This document shows positions 34,601 to 43,400 of a DNA stretch of 64,000 nt, in pieces. Positions within the stretch are counted from its first letter, which is position 1. Each line of letters begins with the position of its first letter. The stretch covers positions 14,279,320 to 14,343,319 of the forward strand of contig NC_069670.1 in the NCBI RefSeq assembly GCF_027244095.1, in the 5' to 3' direction. The translations under genes were made by a program, and so were the position numbers. The notes below the pieces were generated by a model. It searched no databases. It saw nothing but the letters and a program-made list of their open reading frames with translations, and was not told the origin of the DNA. Source of the stretch: Hemicordylus capensis. Lineage: Eukaryota > Chordata > Lepidosauria > Squamata > Cordylidae.

Positions 34601-37600
34601 GCCTGAAACCTTGGACAGCTGCTGCCAGTCAGTGCAGACAATACTGAGCTAAATGGATCTGACTCGGAATAAGGCAACTTCCAGTGTTCCTAAGAAAAGA
34701 TGTGGCCAGGGGTTGCACCACTTCCTCCCTGCATTACACTATCTGAACTGGATTAGAACTGGAGTCAGAATGCAGCTTCACTGTGTCCTTTCTTTCTCCC
34801 TTCCTCTCCTTTCCTTTCTTTATTTCTCTCCCTCCCTTCTTCCTTCCTTCCTTATCCTCCCTTATCTTTCTTGTTTTCTTCCCCACTCCCTTTTCTTTCT
34901 TCCTCTCCCTCCCTCCTTTTTTCTTCTCTCCCTCTCCCTCTCCTTTCTCCCTCCCCTTTCCTTCGTCCTTTCTTTTTCTCTCCCTCTCTCCTTCCTTCCT
35001 TCCTTCCTTTCTTTCCTGTCTCCCTTCCTTCCAGCTCACCTCTGGGTAAAGAACTGCAAGGAGCTGCTCCCGTCTTCCTACAAGAAGGAGCGTTTGGATC
35101 AGCCCATAGAAGCCTCCAGCTGGCTGAAGAACTTCAAACTCACCAACGAGCGCTTCTTGAAAGAGGTCAGCAGCTACTGCTCTTGGGCCTTGGGGGAGAA
35201 ATGGCGGCCTCCTTTCCACCGCTTGGCTCTCTCTTCCTTCAGGGAGCTGATGGTGCTTTGCATGGGGCAGTCCGGCATTTTACTCTCCGGAGAGGAAGGG
35301 GGCGAACTGATACAGGCCATTTTTACAAGAGATGTTCTGTGGGGACGGGGCAGTAATTCAGTGGCCGTGCCCCAGCTTTGTATACAGAAGGTTCCTGGCA
35401 GCATCTCTAGGTAGGGCTGGGAAAGACCCCCATCTGAAACTCTGGACGGCTGCTGCCAGCCAGGGCAGACAATATTGAGCTTGTTGGCCCTCCGAATTGC
35501 AGGACCTGCAAATTAAAGGGAATCTCTGCTTTTTCCTCCACTTTCAAGGAAAAGCAAGAAAATGCACTCAAGTATCTGTCCATAAGGAAAGCTGAGATGT
35601 GCCTGCCCTGTTAACTTCTTGCCTTGGTGCAGAACTGAGGAGCTTCTTGTTGAGTGAGGGGTGGTGTGACGGGAAGAGGGGCAAGCACAGATCCGGCTTC
35701 TCTCGGGGAGGAACTGGGCGTCAGAACCCTGCCGGCATTTTTGTGTCCAGCTCTTACCGATGCTTCATCCCTGCCCACTGCAGATCAAAACACAGCAGAA
35801 GTATCTGTGGGGCAAGCGGGAAAGCACTGAGGAAGGCAGCCCCTTGAGCGACGTGATAGACCAGGTGAGGGGACTGCAACGTGCTCCCTGGGATCGGGGA
35901 GAGCCGATGGGAGAGGAAGCCGGCACTCCAGAGGGGAGGGCGTGCTTCATCTGGCCTGCATGACCAAGTTGGAGTGGGGTGGTCTGGGCCTCCAGTGGGT
36001 CGATGGATGGGTCTGGCAGCCGTGGTGGGGCAGGGGGCAGGAAGGGGGCTGTTGGCCCCCTAGGTGATGGATCTTCCATCTCTTCCCCCTTTGCAGGGTT
36101 TGACTCGGGTTAAAAATGCCAGCGACGTTGTGGGGGTGGTCTTGAAAGAGCTGAAGCAACAGTGCTCTCGGGGATCCTTCAAGCTCCTCGTGGCTGTGGA
36201 CGGAGTCAACTCCCTTTGGGGACGCACGACGCTGAAGACAGAAGACAAAAGCAAAGTAGGGGCGCCTCGCTCTCTAGCACAATCCCTGAGCATAGGGAGG
36301 AGACGGGAGGGGGCCCGGGTTGCCACAAGGCTTTCCTCCTCAGCAGGGATGGCTGTTCTGGGGCAGATGGCAGCAGGGAAGTGATGCCCTGTCGGCGCTG
36401 CATGGGACAAAATGCTGCAGTGATAAGACTGCGTGTTGCTGGGAATGCAGTTTCTTTTAATCAAATGGCAGCCGTGTTTTTGCAAACCTTTGTTTTGTTT
36501 TCTGAACTGTTCTGCAGAGCAACACCAACAAGCCCTCAGAGTTTTCTCTGGCGCCAGCAGCAAAAACGGCATCATGCTCAAATAATCCTCCAGGGATCAA
36601 TGCTGTGGCAATACTTCCCTCTTGCAGTGCTCTCCGAGCATCCAAAGTGCTTTTTCGCCACTGTCTCTGTAATCCTTACCACAGCCCTGTAGGGTAGATC
36701 AGAGGATCTCCCCTGGTTTGGATTTATTACTATTATTTAAAGCATTTATACTCCGCTCCTCCAGTACACTCCTGCTTGGGGTGGCTCACAAACATTTATG
36801 AAATAGTTGCAACGTAAAATCAGACTAATAACATTTACCAAATTCAGTTTTAAAAAATCCAAGCTAAAACCACAATCACAATTACAGTTTGAGATTCAGA
36901 TTCAAAGTCAATTTAAAAGCTAAAAACGGAGAACTATTAAAAACTGAAGAACCTACCAGATATAAGCGACAAGTGAAACATTTAAAAAGTCTCTTTAAAA
37001 AGATGTGTTTAGTTTAAAAAAGCAACACCAGACAAAGCACTGAGGGAGAGAGCATGGTAAAGCTCTTAGAACATAAGAACAGCCCTACTGGATCAGGCCC
37101 AAGGAAGCTCATCTAGTCCAGCATCTTGTTTCATACAGTGGAACACCAGATGCCTCTGGGAAGCCCACACAGGCAAGAGCTGAGGGCATGCCCTCTCTCC
37201 TGCTGTTGCTCTCCTGCAACTGGTATTCAGAGGCATCTTGCCTCTGAGGCTGGAGGTGGCCTATAGCCACCACACTAAGTAGCCACTGATAGATCTGTCC
37301 TTCAGGGGAGGCGTTCCAGAGCTGAGGGGCCACAACCGAAAAGGCCCTCTTATCTCCGCCAACTGGATCTCCGTTAGTGGCGGCACCATTTGCCCCAATG
37401 ATGCAAGTCCAGCCACCCACCAGGCAATCTGGAGGCACCTTAGGAACACAGGAAGCCGAAGAGAAGCCTTGGAAGTGTTCTCCACGGTTTCTCCATTTTC
37501 TTTAGGTCTTCCCGGAGCAACTGACCCTGGTCCACAACCTGAGGAAGATGCTGGTCAACGACTGGGTGAGAAAGCTGGAGTGGGGTGCAGAGTGGAAGCT

Positions 37601-38585
37601 TGAGGAGCAGGTCCTCAATTTGGGGTAGGGTGGGGAGGAAAGATACTTGGGGGGAGTTCAGTAAAATGAGGGGAGGTCTCCTCAAATGCTTTTTGGGGGA
37701 TGGGATCTGCATCCCTGGGCTGGAATACCATTCCTTTTGCATTGTCATACTAACGGGCAAAAAGAGTGAGATGATTTGCACAAGGAAGAATAGAGACATT
37801 TTAGCGTGGTTTGCCAGCTGAGGATTGATTTCCAGATTTGGACACGTGGGTTGCTCTTGGTTTTCAGAGTGGAGGCGCCATTGTGACGACCCTCAGCCAG
37901 ACAGGTGCCCTCTTCCAACCCCGGAGAGCTTACCTGCCCCACGAATTGCTGGGAAAGGTGAGTCTGTGGGCCGTGGCGGCTGGGGATGAAGGGGATTGTC
38001 GTCCAGCAGCAACCAGGGAGCCTCAGATGGGCCATCTCTGGTCTCACACAATTGGAGCCCTTATTTGTGTCTAGTGGGAGTGGCATTTCTGCTTTGTCTC
38101 GCTAAGATTTCAAGGAGTGGTTGGTTTTTCAATTCAGTGCCCCTGCTCATCATCTTGGATGAGCTGGGGAAAACGAGAACTGCAGGAGCTTGTTCAGCTT
38201 ACTCTTCCCATGACTCTCCCCCATCTCCAGGAGGGTTTTGATACTCTGGACCCTTTCGTTCCCATTCAAGTCTTCAACTACAATGAGCAGGAGTTTGAGA
38301 GTTGCTACCAGTACTACTTGGATCGCCGGTGGCTTCTGCATGAAAAAGGTGAGCCTAGCTCCCAGCCAGAGGAAGGACTCCGCAATGGGTACCTTGCTGC
38401 TGGCAGCTCCGTTCCGCACCCCTGTGATGAGAGGGAATGTGGCTGGAACAATCCACCCACTCACCCCCCTCACTTCATCCTCTCTTACTTTCTCACCAGC
38501 CAGCACAAACGGAGGCCGGCAGGAGCTCCACTTCCTCAGCGGAGGCAACCCTGGACAATTTGAGCGACTCTGCGCCTTCTTGTGA
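29010..38585 (+). CDS. DAP3: DAP3 (mitoribosomal protein mS29), complete, 12 coding exons
   Basis: GTP-binding protein of the mitochondrial small ribosomal subunit (mS29), also described as a death-associated protein. Coding exons are 29010-29054, 29967-30080, 31498-31599, 32806-32914, 33916-34008, 35035-35165, 35784-35864, 36097-36255, 37506-37565, 37868-37957, 38231-38348 and 38500-38585. All junctions are GT-AG with matching phases and give 395 residues (human 398). The short basic N terminus [15 protein letters not shown] fits a mitochondrial targeting sequence. The Walker A P-loop GEKTTGKT is at residues 125-132 and a Walker B-like LLVAVDG at 255-261. No frame damage is seen. An AATAAA signal follows at 38644. 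The large introns carry many SINEs and one antisense candidate gene. Confidence 0.96.
29124..29259. mobile_element. hAT-type MITE (CAGGGTTTCTTAACC family)
   Basis: 136-bp palindrome in DAP3 intron 2 with ends CAGGGTTTCTTAACC and GGTTAAGAAACCCTG. Target duplications TATTAGTG (29116-29123) and TTTTAGTG (29260-29267). Confidence 0.88.
29967..30080 (+). CDS. DAP3: DAP3 coding exon 2
   Basis: 38 codons, [12 protein letters not shown] to SEMDP, phase 0 at both ends, acceptor GGAACAG and donor GTGAGT. It aligns with the poorly conserved human FLHMGTQARQS...NENDPA segment. Confidence 0.88.
30320..30500 (+). repeat. tRNA-headed SINE
   Basis: GCTCAGTGGGAGAATATCTGC A-box region, AAGTTCAATCC B box, end AGGCAGCTTCCTATGTTC. 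Its 3' end supplies the stop codon of the antisense candidate. Confidence 0.82.
30491..31032 (-). CDS. Candidate antisense gene inside DAP3 intron 2 (unrecognised)
   Basis: I do not recognise the product. On the minus strand an ATG at 31032 opens a 58-codon exon (30859-31032, [19 protein letters not shown] to GSLQAK) ending at a GTAACG donor. A strong acceptor (CTCCTTTATTTCAG, AG at 30666-30665) starts a second exon (30491-30664, [20 protein letters not shown]...) that stays in frame for 57 codons to a TAG at the edge of a SINE, 115 residues in all. The intron would be about 194 bp. The first exon lies in a CpG-rich patch with an E-box and two RFX-type X-boxes, one overlapping the ATG and one about 110 bp upstream. 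That promoter type is typical of ciliary genes. There is no homology support, the donor is only fair and the stop derives from a SINE. It could be a chance open frame beside an intronic promoter or enhancer. Confidence 0.3.
30890..31250. promoter_or_regulatory. Intronic CpG-rich promoter-like patch with X-boxes
   Basis: CpG-rich segment within DAP3 intron 2. It contains a perfect palindromic X-box GTTGCCCAGCAAC (31142-31154), a second X-box-like GTCTCCATGGCAAC (31025-31038) and an E-box CACGTG (31063-31068). RFX factors bind such X-boxes in promoters of ciliary genes. It lies far from the DAP3 start and fits better as promoter of the antisense open frame. Confidence 0.5.
31498..31599 (+). CDS. 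DAP3: DAP3 coding exon 3
   Basis: 34 codons, [14 protein letters not shown] to PPRFRLQ, phase 0. The block FPHGLPPRF is identical to human. A (GT)n microsatellite starts 31 bases after the donor. Confidence 0.93.
31630..31662 (+). repeat. (GT)n microsatellite
   Basis: About 16 GT units starting 31 bases after the donor of DAP3 exon 3. Confidence 0.92.
31805..31960 (+). repeat. tRNA-headed SINE, partial
   Basis: AGAGCATCTGTCTGCTTGCC followed by the body; the B box is mostly deleted. Confidence 0.7.
32215..32735 (-). mobile_element. CR1/L3-type LINE 3' fragment
   Basis: Reverse orientation, including ATACCCCGCCCCTCCAGTC and the degenerate end of an ORF2-like frame (GGAGAGCGTTCCAAAGCCGA). It lies in DAP3 intron 3 and ends about 70 bp before exon 4. 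5'-truncated, as usual for LINEs. Confidence 0.65.
32806..32914 (+). CDS. DAP3: DAP3 coding exon 4
   Basis: [20 protein letters not shown] to RYVI plus one base. It is preceded by a CTCTCTTGTCCTGACAG acceptor and ends with a GTATCC donor. The last base starts the Tyr codon just before the P-loop. Confidence 0.95.
33260..33610. repeat. AAACCATGGTTT-motif repeat
   Basis: Four variants of the palindrome AAACC-N-N-GGTTT at 33268, 33343, 33473 and 33512 in DAP3 intron 4. A related AAACCACGGTT lies near 51777. Probably the remains of a DNA transposon; family not recognised. Confidence 0.4.
33916..34008 (+). CDS. DAP3: DAP3 coding exon 5 (P-loop)
   Basis: Encodes [20 protein letters not shown] to LHIPD, the Walker A loop of the GTPase/AAA-like domain. 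Human has GEKGTGKT, so the second variable residue is Thr here; the required G-x4-G-K-T is intact. Acceptor TTTGAAG, donor GTAAGG. Confidence 0.96.
34175..34695 (+). repeat. Three consecutive tRNA-headed SINEs
   Basis: Copies at about 34175-34270 (truncated), 34300-34490 and 34505-34695, all forward, in DAP3 intron 5. The last two have intact GGTTCAATCCC B boxes and GCATGCAGAAGGTCCCA or near variants. Confidence 0.85.
34785..35034 (+). repeat. Polypyrimidine (CTTCC)n-like tract
   Basis: About 250 nt of almost pure C/T that runs straight into the acceptor of DAP3 exon 6. Confidence 0.9.
35035..35165 (+). CDS. DAP3: DAP3 coding exon 6
   Basis: Encodes [18 protein letters not shown] to NERFLKE. 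The acceptor CCTTCCAG is the end of a 250-nt pyrimidine-rich repeat. Donor GTCAGC, phase 0. Confidence 0.96.
35345..35490 (+). repeat. tRNA-headed SINE, partial
   Basis: GTAATTCAGTGGCCGTGCCC head and shortened body in DAP3 intron 6. Confidence 0.65.
35784..35864 (+). CDS. DAP3: DAP3 coding exon 7
   Basis: 27 codons, [15 protein letters not shown] to VIDQ, phase 0, acceptor CACTGCAG, donor GTGAGG. Confidence 0.95.
36097..36255 (+). CDS. DAP3: DAP3 coding exon 8 (Walker B)
   Basis: 53 codons, [20 protein letters not shown] to KTEDKSK. It contains [18 protein letters not shown], the Walker B-like strand and following loop. Acceptor TTTGCAG, donor GTAGGG. Confidence 0.96.
36715..37440 (-). mobile_element. 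CR1/L3-type LINE 3' fragment (interrupted)
   Basis: Second copy of the same LINE tail (TTTATACTCCGCTCCTCCAG ... GAGGCGTTCCAGAGCTGAGG), split by the repeat at 37063-37285. In DAP3 intron 8. Confidence 0.65.
37063..37285 (-). repeat. GAACATAAGAAC-type repeat nested in a LINE tail
   Basis: Begins TTAGAACATAAGAACAGCCC and splits a CR1/L3-type LINE fragment into 36715-37062 and 37286-37440. Confidence 0.75.
37506..37565 (+). CDS. DAP3: DAP3 coding exon 9
   Basis: Exactly 20 codons, [20 protein letters not shown], flanked by TTCTTTAG and GTGAGA, phase 0. Confidence 0.95.
37868..37957 (+). CDS. DAP3: DAP3 coding exon 10
   Basis: 30 codons, [16 protein letters not shown] to YLPHELLGK, acceptor GGTTTTCAG, donor GTGAGT. 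The TLSQTG motif matches human ALSQTG. Confidence 0.96.
38231..38348 (+). CDS. DAP3: DAP3 coding exon 11
   Basis: [20 protein letters not shown] to LLHEK plus one base, acceptor CATCTCCAG, donor GTGAGC. Confidence 0.96.
38500..38585 (+). CDS. DAP3: DAP3 terminal coding exon 12
   Basis: Completes the Ala codon, then [18 protein letters not shown] to RLCAFL and TGA (38583-38585). The human C terminus ends HCAYL, so the length is normal. Confidence 0.95.
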
Positions 38586-38643
38586 GGCTGGCGTCGCACT
38601 CATCATTGTGGCATCACAGCAGCAGCGACTCCTTTTTCTGTCC

Positions 38644-38649
38644 AATAAA
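38644..38649 (+). terminator. DAP3: DAP3 poly(A) signal AATAAA
   Basis: Canonical hexamer 59 bases past the stop codon, implying a very short 3'UTR. Confidence 0.85.
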
Positions 38650-39989
38650 CTCCTCGTCCTCCCACTTGAACAGGCTTCCTTTTTCTTATTGGTTTTTCAG
38701 ATTTGTACACCGCCCCAAGCGTTCGTCTTAGGGTGGTAAATAATAACAAAACAAGTGGTCTTGTGGTAGCAAGCATGACTTGTCCCAATAGCTAAGCAGG
38801 GGCTACCCTGGTTGCATAGAAATGGGAGACTAGAAGTGTGGGCACTGTAAGATATTCCCCAAGGGATGGAGCCACTCTGGGAAGAGCAGAAGGTTTCAAG
38901 TTCCCTCCCTGAAAGCATCTCCAAAATAGGGCTGAGAGTCCTACCTGCAACCTTGCAGAAGCCGCTGCCAGTCTGTGAAGACAATACTGAGCTAGATAAA
39001 CCAATGGTCTGATTCAGTATATGGCAGCTTCCTATGTTCCTAAGTCAAAACATACACAAAAATCTTCTTAAACATTATGTTAATGTATTAACAGGGCCAC
39101 AAAGAAGAGAACCTGGAGTGCCTGTGTAATGGGGGTTATCTGGAGGAGCTAGTGTTTTTCCTTGCCTCCCACAGCTGTGTAAGGCACAGAGAATAACCCC
39201 GCAAAAATATCTAAAAGGCTGGAATAACTCTCCTTTTGTAGACCTTTTTATTGCATACAGAAGGACCCCTGTGCTTTTCATCAGCTTGAGCTGGCTGGAA
39301 GAGTTTCAGCTTTTGCTACACAAGAATGCTGGTTCAAATACTGTTCAATATCACACAATGATAATAACATCATGAGATCAAAACATTTATTTTAATAGAA
39401 GTTTGTTGGATTTGTTTATACGCAACAAAAAGGTTTACAATGGAGACTTGCTTTGAGTGTCGTCATCATGTTTATCTCGCCACTGTACCAGCTAATTCAA
39501 AGGCTGGAATAACTTCCAGTAAAGATGCAGAGCGAGCTTTGGCCATTATTATTTAGCCTGAAAGCTAGGGCTTATTTCCTAGTTAAGTTGATACTTATTT
39601 CGAGCACAGAAATATGGGAGTGTCGTTTGGTGGGCATTTGGAAAGGGGATGGCACTTTCTGCTGCAGTAATAAGTATTTTCAGCGGGGTTTCTGTCAGGA
39701 AGTTCAAAGCACACTGCACGGTTCAGAGGACACCACTCTGCAGGGCTGTTGTACACCAGAGGCCCACCCTCCACTTCCTGCCTACAATGGGCGTAAAATG
39801 GACTGGACATTAAATATGTTTGAGAACCATATTTTTTCCCCTTATATAAAAGACGACTGGGGCTTAAAAGGGCAGTAGGTCCTCCCTTGTGCGGTGTCTG
39901 GGGGGCGGGAGAGGAGGCTCCTTCCCCACAGCCACACATCCTGCCCCATGGAATTTTGTGCTGACCTCTCATTTTCGTTCCGGAGCACA
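38650..39989. other. DAP3-MSTO1 spacer
   Basis: A LINE-tail fragment (about 38680-38750) and a 5S-headed SINE (38752-39045). The remaining 0.9 kb is unique-looking and AT-richer, without a supported gene. Confidence 0.7.
38752..39045 (+). repeat. 5S-headed SINE (full length)
   Basis: Same architecture: TAGCTAAGCAGGGGC with GAAATGGGAGACT in the head, body and GGCAGCTTCCTATGTTCCT end, just downstream of DAP3. Confidence 0.85.
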
Positions 39990-40344
39990 GCAAAAACATG
40001 GCAGCCAGGAAACCAACGAGGGAACCGGAAGTGGCCCAGAGAGGCGTCGCTAGTCTCTTAACGTAGCTCCGCCCACTATTGCTAATCCAGCCAATGAGGG
40101 AGGAGAGAGGTGAGGGGAGACGCGCGCTCGCAAGAAGACGAGGCGCCACTCGACCCTGTGCTGCCTGCGATTGGTCGCCCCCGAGCCAATAGGGACGCGC
40201 GCTGTGCATTCCTTCCTCACACACCCGTCGCTGCCTGTCACTGTTCTATTCCTTCTCCAGGCTCCGTTCCGCGCGTGCGCACTCTCTCTTCTCCCCTCCC
40301 CCGGTCCCCCTTCAACGGCCGCCTAACGTGCTTCTCGCTCGGGG
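39990..40344 (+). promoter_or_regulatory. MSTO1: MSTO1 promoter region
   Basis: GC-rich TATA-less region before the ATG. It has CCAAT boxes at 40091-40095 and 40186-40190, an inverted one at 40170-40174, an ETS/GABP-type CCGGAAGT near 40025, and a YY1-like AAACATGGC near 39993. This is the usual make-up of housekeeping promoters; binding is inferred from motifs only. Confidence 0.65.
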
Positions 40345-40425
40345 ATGGCGGGGATCCGCGAAGTGGTGACGCTCCAATTGGGCCACTATGCGGGAAGCGT
40401 GGGCGCCCACTGGTGGGGCCTCCAG
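40345..40425 (+). CDS. MSTO1: MSTO1 coding exon 1
   Basis: 27 codons, [20 protein letters not shown] to WWGLQ, donor GTAAGC. The ATG is in GGGGATGGCG context and matches human MAGGAREVLTLQLGHFAG. Confidence 0.97.
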
Positions 40426-43400
40426 GTAAGCGGGTGATTGGACGGGAAGGGGCTTGTTCGCAGGAGGGGGCGTGGCTTGCAAAGGGGCGGGGCGAACAGC
40501 AGCAATGTCAAACACCGCGCATTCTATTTCTTACGTCAGGGGTGGACTACAACTCCTATCACCCCTCAGCTCAACCACTGTGGCTGGGGCTAAGGGGAGT
40601 TGTAATGCAATACCATAGAGGGAGCCAGGTCTGAGGACCCGCTTTATATCTTAACTCTTAATAACATAATGCAGTGGCTGGCGATCTTGGGACCCAGGGG
40701 GTGATGGACTACAACTCCCATCATCCCCAACTGGAATCACCTTGGGGCAGGGTTATCCAACACCCTCTAGGGACCCAAGCTCTGATGGCATTGTATACTT
40801 GATTATGTTAATACAAGACTGTACACATAGAGCATGTAATTATCTGATACTACGATATAGTACACTAGTATAGGCACCCTATTTATTTATTATATTTGTA
40901 TCCCGTTTTTCCTCCGAAGGAGCACAACAACCCTCACAACAACCCTTCGAGGTAGGTTAGGCTGAGAGATACAGGTCTAGCCCAGAGTCACCCAGTGAAT
41001 TTCATGGCTGAATGGAGATTCAAACTTGGGTTTTCCCAATCCTTGTCCAACACTCTAATCACTACGCGATGCTGGTTCTCTATATAATTATATTACTATA
41101 ACACAGGGCTTGACAAATCCCATCTGCCAGGGTGCCATGGCACTGAGAAATCTAAAAGTAGCGCCTGCCCTAGACTAAGATATTCAGAGAGGCAGAGTTA
41201 CTTAATCGCATCTTTCTGTTCTAAGTATGTAACTTGCAAAGGGAATCAAGAGAAGCCCATTTACTTTCCCCACATCCCCATCACTAGGTCCAGTAATTTT
41301 GTCACACAATCAATGTCTGGCTCCTGAATCCAAAGAAAAATGGCCAAGAACTGCTAGGATGCTATGTGACGCTACACATGAATGTAATTATATAATAATG
41401 ATCATCCACCTTACTTCATAATTTGGGTGGGTTTTCAACAGCCCGTGGGTGGAATCCAGAGAGGGACGTGGGAGGGGCGGGTGGCACCTGGTGGGTTGTG
41501 ATCAAGGCATGGTCTCTGTCAAAACCACCCTGAGCCATTTTTGGAAGGGCGGTATAGAAATAGAATAATTAATAATACATTAATAATAATAACATCCTTT
41601 AATTCTGCCTCCCTGCTTCAAAAAAGCAAGTCTGCAAAAGACATTATACCAAACAGAGGCAGGAAGGCCAAATCAGTAGGTATAGTCCCTGAAAACTGGT
41701 AACTCAAAACTGGCAGCCAGTTTTGGAAGGGCGGTATAGAAATCAAACCAACAATAAATAAATAAATACTGTTGTCGGAGCTCCAGTTGCCAGGAACTAC
41801 CCATTCTCCTCTCCTCCACCCCGCCCCGCTCCTTCCCAGGAAGCGTCCTTCTGCTTTGACCCTGTGGCTGAGAAATCAGAGGAGGAGATTCGGCATGACG
41901 TCCTCTTCCGAGCAGGGAGAACGCTCCAGGGACAAGAGACCTACACACCACGGCTCATCCTCATGGACCTCAAAGGCAAGCTTGCAGGACCACCGAGACG
42001 GGCCGCACACCCAGACATACGCCCTGGGGCTGCCCTCCTGATGGTTCTGTTTTGCTTTTCTGCAGGAAGCCTGGGCTCTTTGAAAAAGGAGGGAGACCTG
42101 TACCCGGATCAGAGAACCAACCCCTCGGTGGCATGGTGAGCTTCTCTCTTATATCACTGCTTTCGACATCCTAGGAGCACATATCTGGCATTCTTAAGGG
42201 ATGTGGGGAGAGCTATCCAGCAGAGATATGACTGAGCATAAAATACCATCAGCGGTACTAATTGCAATTTGGAAAGAAAAGAAGTGTCCCTAACCCTCTT
42301 TCTGCAGACAGAATGGGAAACAAGGAAGCACATCACCACTCACTCTAAAACAGCAGAATTAATCCAGAATGCAGAATTCCCCACCTCCTACTTTTGCAGC
42401 CAGTTTTAAAACAGCAGAATCAATTCCTACACACACCCCAGAAAAAGCACAGCTAGTATCTGAAAGCAGTTTTTCTACCAGCAGCATTAATCCAGGAGTC
42501 AGTCTCTCCCCCACAACCGCTGAACCACAATAAATACAAAAGCCACTTTACAAGCAAAGCATTAATACCAAAGTCTCTCTTCCTTCACCCACTAGAAACC
42601 CCAGGAAAAATACTTCTTAAACTGGACAGGCAGTTTGCAACCATTGTTCTAGGATTATGATGATTTTCATTTTACTCCTTCCCCCCTCCCTGGTGGGGCA
42701 AGGGACTCACCTTCCTGAAGGCTAAGACAAGAAGAACTGAATCCAAGCTTAGGCTGAGGCTGATTGAGGGGCCCCAAGCAGGCCTTCCTCATTAGCAAGG
42801 GAATAAACAGGAGATGAGCAGGCTGGGCTGGAAGGTGGGTCCCGAGTCTGAAAAAGGTTTGGGATCACTGGCAGGTCTCCTCAGAAGCAAGCCCCACTTG
42901 GCTCAGTGTAACTTGTTTCTGTGTAAATCCACATTGGCCATTCACAGCATTTCTTGTGACAGATTTGCTTCCCGTAAACTTCCATTTGGTAAATTGATGG
43001 AGTGTTTTCCTGGAGCGGCTCTGAATACCAGCAAGTCTCTTTCCCCGGATACCTCCTCACAAGAAGCCCCCACTCGCAGACATTTTCCTTCCCTTGCCAA
43101 TTCACCCAGCTGTGAGAAAAAAGTGCCATCCTGTGATCATGGCTGACACTGCTATTATCTCACATCTAAAGGGAGGGCTGAGAGAGAGACAGACTCACTC
43201 ACTCTCTCTTCTCGCTGGGCTTTGGTAAAGCTTCTGTATGCCAATTCTGGTGAGATTTTCACCTGTTGGGCTTCTGCCTGACAACATTTCGGGGAGTTGC
43301 TGTCTGACCACATTGCAGTGAAAGCATCAGACAAGGCTGTGTTCTTACCCCACTTTTTAAGAATGTATTTGCAAATGGTACAATTTCTGAATGCGGGGGG

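Noticed and set aside
34300-34695. Functional tRNA genes (A and B boxes)
   Set aside because: The boxes belong to SINE heads continuing into the SINE body. No cloverleaf with an anticodon stem could be drawn.
34653-35414. 253-residue open frame through the polypyrimidine tract
   Set aside because: Mostly Ser/Pro/Leu/Phe from the C/T repeat. Only the DAP3 exon 6 part is real, and in another context.
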